NCBI GenBank assembly: GCA_002478145.1
Contig: DLMI01000211.1
Span: 277 to 58,836 of the forward strand
Source of the DNA: Acidobacteria bacterium UBA7540
GTDB lineage: Bacteria; Acidobacteriota; Terriglobia; UBA7540
Length of the DNA: 58,560 nt
Reading direction: 5' to 3'
Within the stretch, counting starts at the first letter, position 1. The number at the start of each line of letters is the position of its first letter. Made by a program: the position numbers and the translations under genes. Positions 9,767 through 18,444 of the stretch are shown piece after piece. The notes below the pieces were generated by a model. The model made no database searches. It saw nothing but the letters and a program-made list of their open reading frames with translations, and was not told where the DNA came from.

Positions 9767-11131
9767 TTAAGAGTGGGGTAGCGGAAACTCCGCCTTCAGC
9801 GTTGTGCCGTGCCCGGGCTTCGAGTCAATGGTGAGAATTCCTCCCAAGCGCCGCACCCGCTCTTCCATTCCCAAAATGCCAAGGCCGCGAACCCTGGACG
9901 GATCGAACCCGCGACCGTCATCCAATACACAGACCAGAATTTTGTCAGCCGTTTGTTCAACGGTGACTCTGGCATTCTTGGCCGAGCTGTGACGGGCGGC
10001 GTTGTTGAGCGCTTCCTGAACCAAGCGGTAGATGCAGATTCTGTATTCGTCTGGGATCTTTTCCGAAACGTCTTCGGATTGAACCTCCACTTCCATTTCA
10101 CCGCGGCGCGAGACCTCGCGGCCTTGCCACTCCAGAGCGGCGATCAAGCCGAGATCATCCAGCATGGAAGGCCGCAGAAGCAGGGCTATATTGCGCACGG
10201 TTTGGACCGTAGTCTCGGCGACCGATTTGATTTTGTCGACATGGTCCTTGATCTGCGTGTTGTCAGAAGGGACCGACGCCGCTAATCTTCCGACCTCCAC
10301 CAACAAGGCCCCCAGGGACTGGCCGACCTCATCATGAAGTTCACGGGAAATCGACCGCCGCTCTGTTTCCTGGGCATCGACGAGCCGTGCCGACAATTCT
10401 TCGAGCTCGGCGCGGCTACGAGCAAGTTCCTGATACCGCCGCTGAGCCTCCTCTCCGAGACGGAGAAGGTAAAGGATACTGGCGAGAGACAATACAATTC
10501 CGGCGGTAAGAGCTATCGCCAGCAATCTGGTTTGCCGTGCTTGTAAGCTGGCAAAACTTGCAAACATCTCCCGGTCTGCCGCCCCAAGTTGTTGATTGTT
10601 CCAAAGTGCGATTTTCTCCGATGTTTCCTGGATACGTGAGCGTTGCGGAAGAACCTCTTCGTTCAGGAAACGCCAAGCCTGCCTGTGGCGCTCTTCTCGA
10701 CTCCACGACAAGACCGGATTTAACATGCCCTGTTGCTCGGTGAACAACTGTTGGAGGCTCTCCACCAACGCCCGTTCTTGTGCCTCGCGTCTTTCGGGAT
10801 ACTTTCTTAGCGTCGAATTAATCTCCGCAGTGAGCCGTGAGAATTTCTCAGCCGCGAGTCCGTCGGCTTGGGGGTCTTGGCTCATGAGATATTCCTGTAT
10901 CCGATCGTTGTAAACATAGATTGACGATGATAGGACCAATAGCGGCTGGCTATGGGCCAGAAAGGTTTGGCGGATCTCTTCCTCTTGCGTGTGCAGTTGG
11001 CGTGCGAGACGAAGGGCATCCAGGCCCGCGATGACCATCAGGGCCAATAACCCGCCGAAACTGATCAGCAAGGTCAGCCGCAGCTTCCCAGACGGCCAAC
11101 CGCCTTCACTCTTAAGTCCATCCTCCCTCAC
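9767..11131 (-). CDS. HisKA_3-type sensor histidine kinase with CHASE3/4HB-like sensor region
   Basis: An N-terminal membrane helix (LLISFGGLLALMVIAGLDAL) is followed by about 150 helical periplasmic residues, a second helix (LLAIALTAGIVLSLASILYL), a short coiled coil, the dimerisation/phosphoacceptor box ISRELHDEVGQSLGALL and a GHKL ATPase with QEALNNAARHS (N box) and DDGRGFD...GLGILGMEERV (G boxes). The ligand is unknown. The GTG at 11131 lies 11 nt after AAAGGAGG; another GTG at 11143 directly abuts that sequence and is less likely. It is the partner of the downstream NarL-type regulator. Confidence 0.9.
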   Translation of the reverse strand: MREDGLKSEGGWPSGKLRLTLLISFGGLLALMVIAGLDALRLARQLHTQEEEIRQTFLAHSQPLLVLSSSIYVYNDRIQEYLMSQDPQADGLAAEKFSRLTAEINSTLRKYPERREAQERALVESLQQLFTEQQGMLNPVLSWSREERHRQAWRFLNEEVLPQRSRIQETSEKIALWNNQQLGAADREMFASFASLQARQTRLLAIALTAGIVLSLASILYLLRLGEEAQRRYQELARSRAELEELSARLVDAQETERRSISRELHDEVGQSLGALLVEVGRLAASVPSDNTQIKDHVDKIKSVAETTVQTVRNIALLLRPSMLDDLGLIAALEWQGREVSRRGEMEVEVQSEDVSEKIPDEYRICIYRLVQEALNNAARHSSAKNARVTVEQTADKILVCVLDDGRGFDPSRVRGLGILGMEERVRRLGGILTIDSKPGHGTTLKAEFPLPHS

Positions 11132-11306
11132 TTGCGAAAACACCTCCTTTGGGACTGCATCTCCTGAAGCTGAGAACTTAATAAGACCACTTTCTTATGC
11201 CCAAGGCAATTCACATTCTGCCCCTACGGAAAGCTCGATCGACCACCAAGGGCGGCTAATTCACAGGAGCGTCAAAGGATCGGGGGAGTCGCAGAGCGGG
11301 TGCGGG
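11132..11306. other. Upstream region of the two-component operon
   Basis: Contains the ribosome site AAAGGAGG (minus strand) and otherwise no gene or repeat I can name. The left limit of the mobile island probably falls here. Confidence 0.35.
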
Positions 11307-11516
11307 CTACAGATTTCGTGGCTGCGGGAGCTCGGGGGATGTCCTGTTCCCAACCTCCAATTTCCTCATCGCGTCAAGGAGGTTCTGATGCAAAACCTGC
11401 GCATATCTCGGAACAGTCTGTGTCGAAGAGTGCCCAAGTATTGGCGCGACGAAATCCTTGAACCCCCCGACTGCCGCGAATCCTTTCAGCCTCAGCTCTA
11501 CGCTATGAATCGCCAT
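11307..11516 (-). pseudogene. Tyrosine recombinase (integrase) C-terminal fragment
   Basis: The frame ends PILGHSSTQTVPRYAQVL followed by DAMRKLEV. This is the end of a tyrosine recombinase: the G-H of box II and the R-Y-A box with the nucleophilic tyrosine. The catalytic arginine region (HxLRHTFA) and everything before it are missing; upstream residues do not look like the family. At about 69 residues it is a remnant of the integrase that probably brought the island in. Confidence 0.7.
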
Positions 11517-11832
11517 GAGGCACTCCTCAGAAATTCGCGTTTAGGTGTTCAAAATAGTACAGACACCCCTTTCTCGCCGGTACACAATGAAAATGAAGAA
11601 ACCTCCTAGCCGCTCATCGATATTACTAATTGACGGCGCCGATGATTCCCCGTACGGCCTCTATGTCAAGTCTGGCTCAGAACAAACTACAGCCTGATCA
11701 TAGTGGGTGAAAGCTGCCACGTGAACGCCGCGTGGGAGGAACGATACAGTTTGAACGGCAACACATAAAATGACTGATCATATGAATGGCGCTCCCATGG
11801 CAGGCGCCTGACCCTGCGGAGAGGCAGCTCTG
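11517..11832. other. Gap in the left part of the island
   Basis: About 315 bp. No coding pattern, tRNA or repeat could be supported on either strand. The last 15 bases hold the ribosome site of the small gene at 11833. Confidence 0.4.
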
Positions 11833-12012
11833 ATGAAAACTTATTCGAATACGCCGGCCCCTGAAGGAGAAAAGTCACCCTGGATCGGAATTGGGAAATT
11901 CCTGTTTGTAGTCGTCTTGGCAGTCATCGTTTTTCTCCTTGTCCAAAGCATGGTGCGTCACCGCTTCTTTAGAGGCGGCTGGGTCAACCGGAACGGCTCC
12001 CTCGGACCATAG
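11833..12012 (+). CDS. Small single-span membrane protein, 59 residues
   Basis: ATG at 11833 is preceded by GGAGAGG with 8 nt spacing. The product begins with a hydrophilic stretch (MKTYSNTPAPEGEKSPW), then one strong membrane helix at about residues 23-42 (FLFVVVLAVIVFLLVQSM), then a basic tail (RHRFFRGGW) ending NGSLGP. By the positive-inside rule the C-terminal side should be cytoplasmic. No family is recognised. It stands alone between an integrase relic and an IS1380 relic. The ribosome site and clean membrane profile support it, but expression is unproven. Confidence 0.55.
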   Translation: MKTYSNTPAPEGEKSPWIGIGKFLFVVVLAVIVFLLVQSMVRHRFFRGGWVNRNGSLGP

Positions 12013-12159
12013 CAGGCACTGAAAAACTCTTGGTCGCAGCTGCGAATGATGCCAAGCTACGCGTTCCTTGACGTGAAAATCTTATGCGAACGGCTCACTC
12101 GCAAAGTCCAATGCTGCGCAGATGACGACGTTGTCTTTTGTACCTCTCCTATGGATTGG

Positions 12160-12440
12160 GTCGATCCGCCAGCGGAAGCTGCATGTTTATCCCGCGCCGT
12201 GAGTCGTTCAGGTGCAGGGCGATCGGTTCGCCGAAGCCCAAACGTTCATCCAACTCGCGCACCAGAACGAGGCCACCATCGGAGGTGATGCGTGATCTTT
12301 GAAATCCACTTTCAGCGAGGCGTCGAAGGAAAGCTGGAATGGCTCGTTTGGTTTTTCACCCACGGGTGTGGGCCTCCCGAGCGTCTCCATTGCCCTCAGG
12401 CCCGTGTAAATATTGATGACGCTAACGATTCGGAGATTCG
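12160..12440 (-). pseudogene. IS1380-family transposase, 5' fragment (relic 1)
   Basis: The minus strand reads PFQLSFDASLKVDFK, then after a frameshift near 12293 ITSDGGLVLVRELDERLGFG and LHLNDSRRGINMQLPLADR. This is the N-terminus of IS1380-type transposases. It stops after about 70 residues. The upstream end (12370-12440) resembles 36325-36420 before relic 3, so the left end of the element is also kept. Confidence 0.75.
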
Positions 12441-12472
12441 TAGGTGGAGTTCAAAATAGACATGTGGATGTC

Positions 12473-14827
12473 TTAAAACAGACCCAGTTGGCTCGACGGC
12501 GTGGTCGCAGCCGTCGTGCGCCGTGAAGTTTTGCGCTTGAGAACGTTTTCGAGTGAATTACCGAACATCAGAAGCTGTGTCACCATTGCCGGGATCGGTG
12601 CTGGCGGCGGAATGATGACTTCTGGCACATCCCTCTCCGGAGGTTCTGCTTCCATTTCCGATGGTGATGTCTCCACGGCCCGAACTCCGAATACTTCCGC
12701 CTGCTTCTCCACGAGCCGCTTCCAAACCGCATCCGCACTCTCCCCAATGCCCTTCTCCGTCACCAGTTCCCGCGCCATCGCCATCAGGATGTCATCACCT
12801 TCATCGATCGCTTGCAGGCCGTCAGTTGCGAACTTCCCTTCCATCGCCAGCGAAACTAACAGCTTCTTCCCCATCAGCCGCAGACATGTTTCCTGCATGG
12901 TGCCGACGTAGTAGAAGAACTTGACGTTGACGTTCGACCACTGTCCAATCCTCCACGAGCGCCGGCTGGCCTGCCGCAGGGTGTAGATGGAATAGCCGGT
13001 CTCGTAGAAGAAGATGTCCGGGAAAGACCACAGGTCGAGTCCCGTCTGAACCAAACGCGGGTGCGCGATCACGACCTGAACGCCGGCCCGCAGTTGCCTC
13101 TCGTACCAGGACTCACGCTGCTCCGGGGCAACCTCCGTGGTCAGCACCGCAACCCTGATCCCTTCTTTAGCCAGGATCCGCTCCAGGCGCCGTGTCACGT
13201 CGCGCTTTTGCGTATAGACCGCGTAGACCTGCACCTTCCTCCCGCGCTCAAGGGAGGCTTTGACTTCCTCCACCAGGCGCCGCTCCTTGGCAAAGACAAA
13301 GTCCTCATCGAGGTCGCGTGTGGCCGCGATCAGGAAAGGCTCACGGCGCTGAGTTTCGGGATTGAACTCACGCCCTATCAAGTCCCCGAAACCGAAAGGC
13401 CGGTCAGGATAAGCGAGGAGAGCATTCAAGGCGACGCTTGCGACCGACTGGTTGCCTCGATGCTCGCGCAGGGCCTTCTTGATGTCCTGTTCCATGTCCT
13501 CGTAAGCCTTCTGCAAAGGCTGATCCATCTCCACGCTGACCACCTCCTCCCGGTAAGGAGGGAGGGCAGCGGAGATGTCCTCCAGCGACACGAACGCACC
13601 AAGACTCATCAGGAAGCGGCCGAACAGCAGGGGTGAGGCTCCTGGCCGATGGCGGAGCCGGGTGGTGACTCGCGCCTCAGAACAAGCGTTGTCGGCGGGC
13701 TCAATCACCGTGATCTTCTCCAGCAATCCATAAGTCTCGGTAAAGGCCCGAACACCCGCTTCCCCGTATTCAAAGCCCTCTTCCAGCATTCTGGAGGATT
13801 CAAGGCGAAACAGAATGTTGAAGAGTTCGTCTGCGTAGCCCCCGAGCAGCGTGCCGGTGAGCACGGCGATGTGGCGGGCGGACGAGGCCAGGGTACCAAG
13901 GGCGTTGCCCTGGGCCGTATCTCCTCCCTTCAGCTCGTGAACTTCGTCAGCTATGGCGTAATCGAAGAAGCCATCCATGTACCGGCCGATGAAGTCAACC
14001 GGCGCAAAGCGTCGAATCTTCGTCTCATCTGCCTGCCAAAGGGCGCTGTAGAGCGGACGGCGGGCATGATTTGTCCCTTCCGCCTGGCCCAGCATTTCGC
14101 TGAGCTTCACCTTCTTGAAGTCCATCGCCAACAGCCGTTCGCCTTCTTTCCCAAGGTAGACCGGAGCCCCGCTGTCCGGATTGACGACACTGCCCTGATA
14201 ACGCCCGCAACGGGCGACTTGGTAAGCATGCCGCCAAAAGTATCCGAGCTTGGCGCGATCGCGGCCGACCACGAACAGTGCCGGAGAAGGACAAAGCGTG
14301 TCCCAACGCTTACGAGCCGAGGATGAAGTCCTGCGCAGGCGCAACTCGCTCAAGCTGGTCCGCAATCCCTCGCGTACGATGCGTTTGTTCCGTAGCTTGA
14401 CTTCGTTCACGCCGTGGTGACTGTTGGAGTTGGTTGGCGTCCGTAGCCCGTCGACGATGAACACGCGAACACGCGGAAGCGTGAGGATCGCTTCTCGGCA
14501 CCATTTCTCGACCAATTGCGGCGGAACCATCGCGAGAGCCGTAAACGGTCGGTCCTCAGCGTGGGTTTGAACGGCACCCAGTGAGATCAGCGTCTTGCCT
14601 GTACCGCACTCCGCGATCACTGCCCCCGCGCGGGCCTGCTGCCAGCGCCGGACCAGACCCATGATGGCGAGGGTCTGGGCCGGGTAGGGCTTCCGCAGGA
14701 GCTTGCTGATCAGGGGTGACGGTGGGTCGTCGATGGAATGCAACGGCGGGTATGACTCAACGATCCTCTCACCCAGTTCCGACGAGCACATCCTGAGGTA
14801 ATCACCGATCGACTCCGGTATGGGCAC
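12473..14827 (-). CDS. SNF2-like DEVH helicase/translocase with C-terminal clamp-binding motif
   Basis: GTG at 14827 with AAAGGAG 6 nt upstream gives 784 residues; a longer frame reaches 14893 without a ribosome site. Superfamily 2 motifs: AECGTGKT (Walker A, about 72-79), DEVH at 294-297, TGTLLGG at 324-330, and QASRRSWRIGQ near 610-625 (motif VI of SNF2-type proteins). Residues 130-290 are an insertion without recognised domain. The last five residues, QLGLF, match the bacterial beta-clamp-binding consensus QLxLF, after a disordered Ser/Thr/Arg-rich linker. It ends a four-gene operon behind a DNA adenine methylase. A role in replication, repair or defence of a mobile element is inferred. 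Confidence 0.85.
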   Translation of the reverse strand: MPIPESIGDYLRMCSSELGERIVESYPPLHSIDDPPSPLISKLLRKPYPAQTLAIMGLVRRWQQARAGAVIAECGTGKTLISLGAVQTHAEDRPFTALAMVPPQLVEKWCREAILTLPRVRVFIVDGLRTPTNSNSHHGVNEVKLRNKRIVREGLRTSLSELRLRRTSSSARKRWDTLCPSPALFVVGRDRAKLGYFWRHAYQVARCGRYQGSVVNPDSGAPVYLGKEGERLLAMDFKKVKLSEMLGQAEGTNHARRPLYSALWQADETKIRRFAPVDFIGRYMDGFFDYAIADEVHELKGGDTAQGNALGTLASSARHIAVLTGTLLGGYADELFNILFRLESSRMLEEGFEYGEAGVRAFTETYGLLEKITVIEPADNACSEARVTTRLRHRPGASPLLFGRFLMSLGAFVSLEDISAALPPYREEVVSVEMDQPLQKAYEDMEQDIKKALREHRGNQSVASVALNALLAYPDRPFGFGDLIGREFNPETQRREPFLIAATRDLDEDFVFAKERRLVEEVKASLERGRKVQVYAVYTQKRDVTRRLERILAKEGIRVAVLTTEVAPEQRESWYERQLRAGVQVVIAHPRLVQTGLDLWSFPDIFFYETGYSIYTLRQASRRSWRIGQWSNVNVKFFYYVGTMQETCLRLMGKKLLVSLAMEGKFATDGLQAIDEGDDILMAMARELVTEKGIGESADAVWKRLVEKQAEVFGVRAVETSPSEMEAEPPERDVPEVIIPPPAPIPAMVTQLLMFGNSLENVLKRKTSRRTTAATTPSSQLGLF

Positions 14828-14915
14828 AGTCTTCTCCTTTCGCTTTGAGTGCAACGAGTAAATGCGGTTCGCGTGGCGCCGGACCCGCGCCAACAGGTGG
14901 GTGATTGTTAGTGGA

Positions 14916-15401
14916 TCAGACGTGAATGGTCGAAGCGCCGGTAACTGCGGCTTCGAGCATGGCGAGAGCGATTTCTACCGTCTGGACATGAAAGCTGGCA
15001 TGTTTCGGGATGGCCGTGAACGCGATGCAATCTTCACGCACGATCATTTGCTCGCACTCCATGGCGGCGAACTGCCCGGAGGGCACCCGGAAGCTTTCAG
15101 GAACCGTAAGTACTTCGTTCACTTCGATCCGAAGCTCATCCAGCATATCCGCAACCTTGAGTGTGGCTGGTTCGACCTCTTCTTCAGTGCTGGCAAGACT
15201 TACCCAAGGGGAAAAGTACTGCACAACGTAAGCCCAGTAATACGTCTCGTCGACGTCGGGGTCGAGGCTCTTCTGTTCTCTGAGTGTGGCGATCCGTCCC
15301 AGGGCCAGCTCAGCGAGTTCCGGCGTCAAATCCACGAGGGCGAATTCACATCCCCCATTGCAATACTCGTTGTTGCTTGAAACCCTCAAGACGATTCGCA
15401 T
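14916..15401 (-). CDS. Unknown 161-residue protein of the helicase-methylase operon
   Basis: Starts at an ATG with GGAGGAGG 7 nt upstream and overlaps the previous gene by 16 bp, so translation is coupled. The protein is acidic and soluble; it begins MRIVLRVSSNNEYCNGGCEF and has no signal peptide or membrane helix. The N-terminal Cys pair (CNGGC) and the repeated acidic segments suggest an alpha/beta fold, but I recognise no family. An 88-nt gap leads to the helicase start. Its place between a methylase and a helicase suggests an accessory factor. Confidence 0.8.
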   Translation of the reverse strand: MRIVLRVSSNNEYCNGGCEFALVDLTPELAELALGRIATLREQKSLDPDVDETYYWAYVVQYFSPWVSLASTEEEVEPATLKVADMLDELRIEVNEVLTVPESFRVPSGQFAAMECEQMIVREDCIAFTAIPKHASFHVQTVEIALAMLEAAVTGASTIHV

Positions 15402-16135
15402 GACGGTACCTCCTCCGCCCAGATGGCGGAAGTCTCCTCGCTTATCTCCTGGCGGCTCCCCTCCTCCAGGTCATCCTGGTTGATTTGGAAGAAACTATTG
15501 TCCAGGCTCCAGCGGACCGGCCCATTGCAGGAAGGAACTTCAATTCGCTTCTGCCGCAGGGCGCGTCGAATCCATTTCAGGAACAACTTCTTCGTGCCGT
15601 TGACCAGCGCCGGAGAGCATCCCAGCCCGATAAGTGGTTTGATCGCTCCACGACGGCTGAGTTCCTCATTGAACCAGCCAGCCCACTCCGGCACGACCGG
15701 CAACCCAAACCGCTGCGCGATGCGGTACAGCACAAACGTCGGGTTGTTGTCACACAGGATGGTCCGCCTCCCTTGTGGATCTGCTCCCGGTCGCGTTTTG
15801 GCCAGTTCCGCCGAGATCGCCACCAAGTGGCGGATCGGTCTGCGGCCGGTTACAGTGATAGTCCCGCGGAAGCATTGGGCGTCTTCACCCAGAGTCGCTG
15901 CTAGCGGCTCGATCCCCGGAGCTTCCACGGTAAAGAGGTTCTGCTCGATGACGGCTGCCCAGATGGCGCCAACGTCGGAGTCGCCACCCAGAACCGAAAT
16001 GAGGTGGACCTTGCGGTTCCGTGCGTCTTCGACCTCTCCGATAAATCGATCCAGCCGAAGCCGGATTCGCGTGGTGGTGTCCTTCATTCGCTTCGTGTAT
16101 TCCAACACGCCGAAGCGCTCGTGGGCATTCTTCAT
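15386..16135 (-). CDS. Unknown 249-residue protein of the helicase-methylase operon
   Basis: AGAGG lies 5 nt before the ATG at 16135. The first 45 residues are helical and charged; then comes a strand-loop LISVLGGDSDVGAIW and an alternating hydrophobic pattern to about residue 210 (GRRTILCDNNPTFVLYRIAQ, PLIGLGCSPALVN), which may be a Rossmann-like fold. The C-terminus is acidic. No catalytic motif or family is recognised. It lies 55 nt after the methylase gene on the same strand and overlaps the next gene. Confidence 0.8.
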   Translation of the reverse strand: MKNAHERFGVLEYTKRMKDTTTRIRLRLDRFIGEVEDARNRKVHLISVLGGDSDVGAIWAAVIEQNLFTVEAPGIEPLAATLGEDAQCFRGTITVTGRRPIRHLVAISAELAKTRPGADPQGRRTILCDNNPTFVLYRIAQRFGLPVVPEWAGWFNEELSRRGAIKPLIGLGCSPALVNGTKKLFLKWIRRALRQKRIEVPSCNGPVRWSLDNSFFQINQDDLEEGSRQEISEETSAIWAEEVPSCESS

Positions 16136-16190
16136 GGTTGACCTCTTGCGAGTCGGGGATTTGACTTAATGGAAAGCCGAAGTGGGAGGA

Positions 16191-17219
16191 CTACTTCAGA
16201 ATGGCAACCTGGCCGGTGCTGTACACGACCGTCAATTCATTGGAGAAGCGTTCTTTTTCCCTTACCGTTATCACGCCCTGGTCATCTTCTTCTTCTGTTT
16301 TTTCCACCAACTTAACAGCCTGCCAGAAGGATATATGGCGCTGATCTCCGGACCCGAAGATGCCGTTCAGAAGTCCCGAACACGCTAGGAGGCCAACGTG
16401 GCCGGCGTGTAAGGGTGTGAGGGGCCGGCCTGTGGCAGACACGGGCTCAGCAAAGAGAATGTGCCCCGCCTGTCGATACGCCGCTGACTGCGGCAGAAGA
16501 TCCTCGATCTCATCCAGTGGCAGTCCACGGTAAACCAGTTGGGCTGGTCCGCTCACAGGCACGTCGTACCGCATCTCGGACTCGGATGGCAGGACCGGGA
16601 TTTGGGAGGGGTTCCTGGTCAGGGTGGCGTAGTAAAGCCGTGCTCGGGTGATGTCGCTGTCGGTGAGACGCTCTTTCTCACGTCGGCTTCGTCGTGCTCC
16701 GATCACCACCACCTGCTTATAGCGCACACACTCAGAGGCTTCGAGCCGGTAAACCCGGACGTCACGGAAATGCGTAGAGAGAATCTGACTACATTCGGCC
16801 AGCCGGTCGCCGGGGATAACGAATAGCAGTACGCCACCTGGTTTCAGCCAGCGATAGGTGTGGCTCAGGAACGACTGCTCTGTGCGACGACTGTCAGCCG
16901 GCCCGAGTGTCCAATCATAGGGTGGATTCAAATACAGGAGGCCAAAGCACTCGACCGCGCATTGCACTTCCAGCGTATTTCCCTGGACGATGTTGGGAAT
17001 CCGCTGCCTGGCTTGATCGGCACGGTAGGCATCAAGCTCGATACCATAGCGAAGCACCTCAGCACCGCTGGTGATAACCTCGAAGGCCATGCCATCGCCA
17101 ACACACGGGTCGATCGCGGACGATGGAGCATCTGGAAACCAGAGGAACCTGCGAATCTGCTGGCCCTCGGACAAGGGTAGCGGGTAGAAGCCGAGCCGAC
17201 TTTTGCCCTGAAAGCGCAC
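16191..17219 (-). CDS. DUF6094-like N6-adenine DNA methyltransferase
   Basis: GTG start at 17219 with AAAGGAGG about 6 nt upstream; 342 residues. Motif I DPCVGDG (37-43), acidic motif II around YGIELDAY (58-65) and catalytic motif IV NPPY (98-101, in LYLNPPYDW) show an amino-methyltransferase that uses S-adenosylmethionine to methylate adenine (or cytosine N4). There is no separate target-recognition domain as in type I or III systems and no restriction gene beside it. It heads an operon with two unknown genes and a helicase. Island self-protection or regulation is possible. The C-terminal third (from about 210) is not recognised. Confidence 0.85.
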   Translation of the reverse strand: MRFQGKSRLGFYPLPLSEGQQIRRFLWFPDAPSSAIDPCVGDGMAFEVITSGAEVLRYGIELDAYRADQARQRIPNIVQGNTLEVQCAVECFGLLYLNPPYDWTLGPADSRRTEQSFLSHTYRWLKPGGVLLFVIPGDRLAECSQILSTHFRDVRVYRLEASECVRYKQVVVIGARRSRREKERLTDSDITRARLYYATLTRNPSQIPVLPSESEMRYDVPVSGPAQLVYRGLPLDEIEDLLPQSAAYRQAGHILFAEPVSATGRPLTPLHAGHVGLLACSGLLNGIFGSGDQRHISFWQAVKLVEKTEEEDDQGVITVREKERFSNELTVVYSTGQVAILK

Positions 17220-17257
17220 CGGGGACCTCCTTTCTCTGAAGAGCCTGTACTGAGATT

Positions 17258-17572
17258 TGAATCATAAGATGGCAGTAATGGAAGCATAAGGTGGCAGCAG
17301 TGGGGTTCCACTCTGCCCCAAAGCTGGGTATGCGCTATGATCGTGCGGTGTTGCTTGCGCTATCTCCTTCGAAATGAAGCCACTCTCGGTTGGAATCGTC
17401 GCAAGGCCAATTGGCACTTACTGCCACTTTATCCTTCCGTTTTGCACCTAGTGCCAACTTATGGTTCAAACCGGCCTTGGACGCCTGGTGTGGCTATATT
17501 GATCTGAAAAGGGTTACGAGAGAGCAACTGCCATTTTATGGTTCAAAACGCTGCCATATTATGGCTCAAGTC
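17258..17572. repeat. Six copies of a ~20-bp motif in two orientations
   Basis: The unit is roughly TGCCAnnTTATGGTTCAA. Direct copies lie at about 17420, 17449, 17527 and 17550; inverted copies at 17258-17277 and 17280-17300. Ends of IS21-like elements often carry several such copies, so this may be two IS ends whose transposase was lost. Because it sits just before the methylase operon, a multi-site operator is an alternative. Confidence 0.65.
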
Positions 17573-17996
17573 TCATGCACGATCATCATGGAGAAGATCG
17601 TTGGGACTCTTCCTTCTCAAATGGGGTTCAGGCAGCCAGATGGGGGAGAGGGTGTGATGGATATCCCTCGCGGCAGGATTAGATGCAGCCATTTCTCCCA
17701 GAGGAAGGGAGTTTTAGGCTGCTATTTCGATTGCCTGGTAGGCACCAACCCCGGCTTCCCGAACGATTCTGTGGCTCCAAACCCCCTTTCCTGTGGGGAG
17801 TCAAACAACGTAATGCGTGCTCCCGAGAGTTCGGGAGGATCGGGTTTTCACGCGGCTCACCCTCCCCATCCAGCCGGAGACTTCAGCCACTACATCATCG
17901 GCGGCTCTCCTCCACACACGCGAGCGTTACTTCACTGACACAGAATCAAACCAATTCCTTGGCGGGGATTCCCTGGCAAGGGCAAAACCAAAAGCA
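17573..17996. other. Gap upstream of the methylase operon
   Basis: About 420 bp. Open frames exist on the plus strand but have no ribosome sites and no protein-like composition. Nothing else is recognised. Confidence 0.4.
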
Positions 17997-18024
17997 AAGC
18001 CCCCGTAGGTAAGTACGGGGGCTT
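17997..18024 (-). terminator. Rho-independent terminator of the DUF5818-like gene
   Basis: Perfect 11-bp stem AAGCCCCCGTA/TACGGGGGCTT with a 6-nt loop, about 50 nt after the stop of the minus-strand gene at 18076. It is followed on that strand by a T-rich stretch (TGCTTTTGGTTTTG). Confidence 0.85.
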
Positions 18025-18075
18025 GAGAATTCCAGTCTCAAATCTTATCCAGACTGGCTAAACTGGGAGCGAAGG

Positions 18076-18444
18076 TTACTGCGGGGGCGCAGGAGTGGTT
18101 TCAGTTTTCGTCTCAGTCTTCGTCGTGGTCGTCTGTGACGCTTTTATCATTCTCACCGACACGACGTGGATCTCACCCTTGTCCGCATGGACATGGGCCT
18201 TTATGCTGACGTGATGACCTTCATGACCCTTGAGCGCTTCCGGATTCTGAACCGTCCAAGCCTTCTGGTCCTTGTCATTGGTGAACGTTTTCCCGTCGTC
18301 GCTTACGGTGCCATGAAGCGGTATCAGCTTCGTGGTGGTGGTGGTGGTCGTCTCAGTCTTCGTCTGAGTCTCCTGTGCGAACGCCGGCATAGCCAGCGCG
18401 AACGCAACCGCGAACGTGAACAGCAATACCAAGAGTTTCTTCAT
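18076..18444 (-). CDS. Small secreted DUF5818-like protein
   Basis: The start MKKLLVLLFTFAVAFALAMP gives a textbook signal peptide cleaved after AFA-QE; GAGGAGG lies 12 nt upstream. The mature part (about 98 residues) begins and ends with Thr/Lys/Glu-rich tails (TKTETTTTTTTK; TTTKTETKTETTPAPPQ) around a compact beta-rich core: LHGTVSDDGKTFTNDKDQKAW ... GHEGHHVSIKAHVHADKGEI. The pattern of a short strand-rich domain that gives a fresh label to residual protein matches DUF5818, common in Acidobacteria, function unknown. The His cluster may bind metal. It has its own terminator. Confidence 0.8.
   Translation of the reverse strand: MKKLLVLLFTFAVAFALAMPAFAQETQTKTETTTTTTTKLIPLHGTVSDDGKTFTNDKDQKAWTVQNPEALKGHEGHHVSIKAHVHADKGEIHVVSVRMIKASQTTTTKTETKTETTPAPPQ

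Noticed and set aside
17390..18012. Plus-strand frames in the gap before the methylase operon
   Set aside because: They run through the repeat array, lack ribosome sites and have no protein-like pattern.
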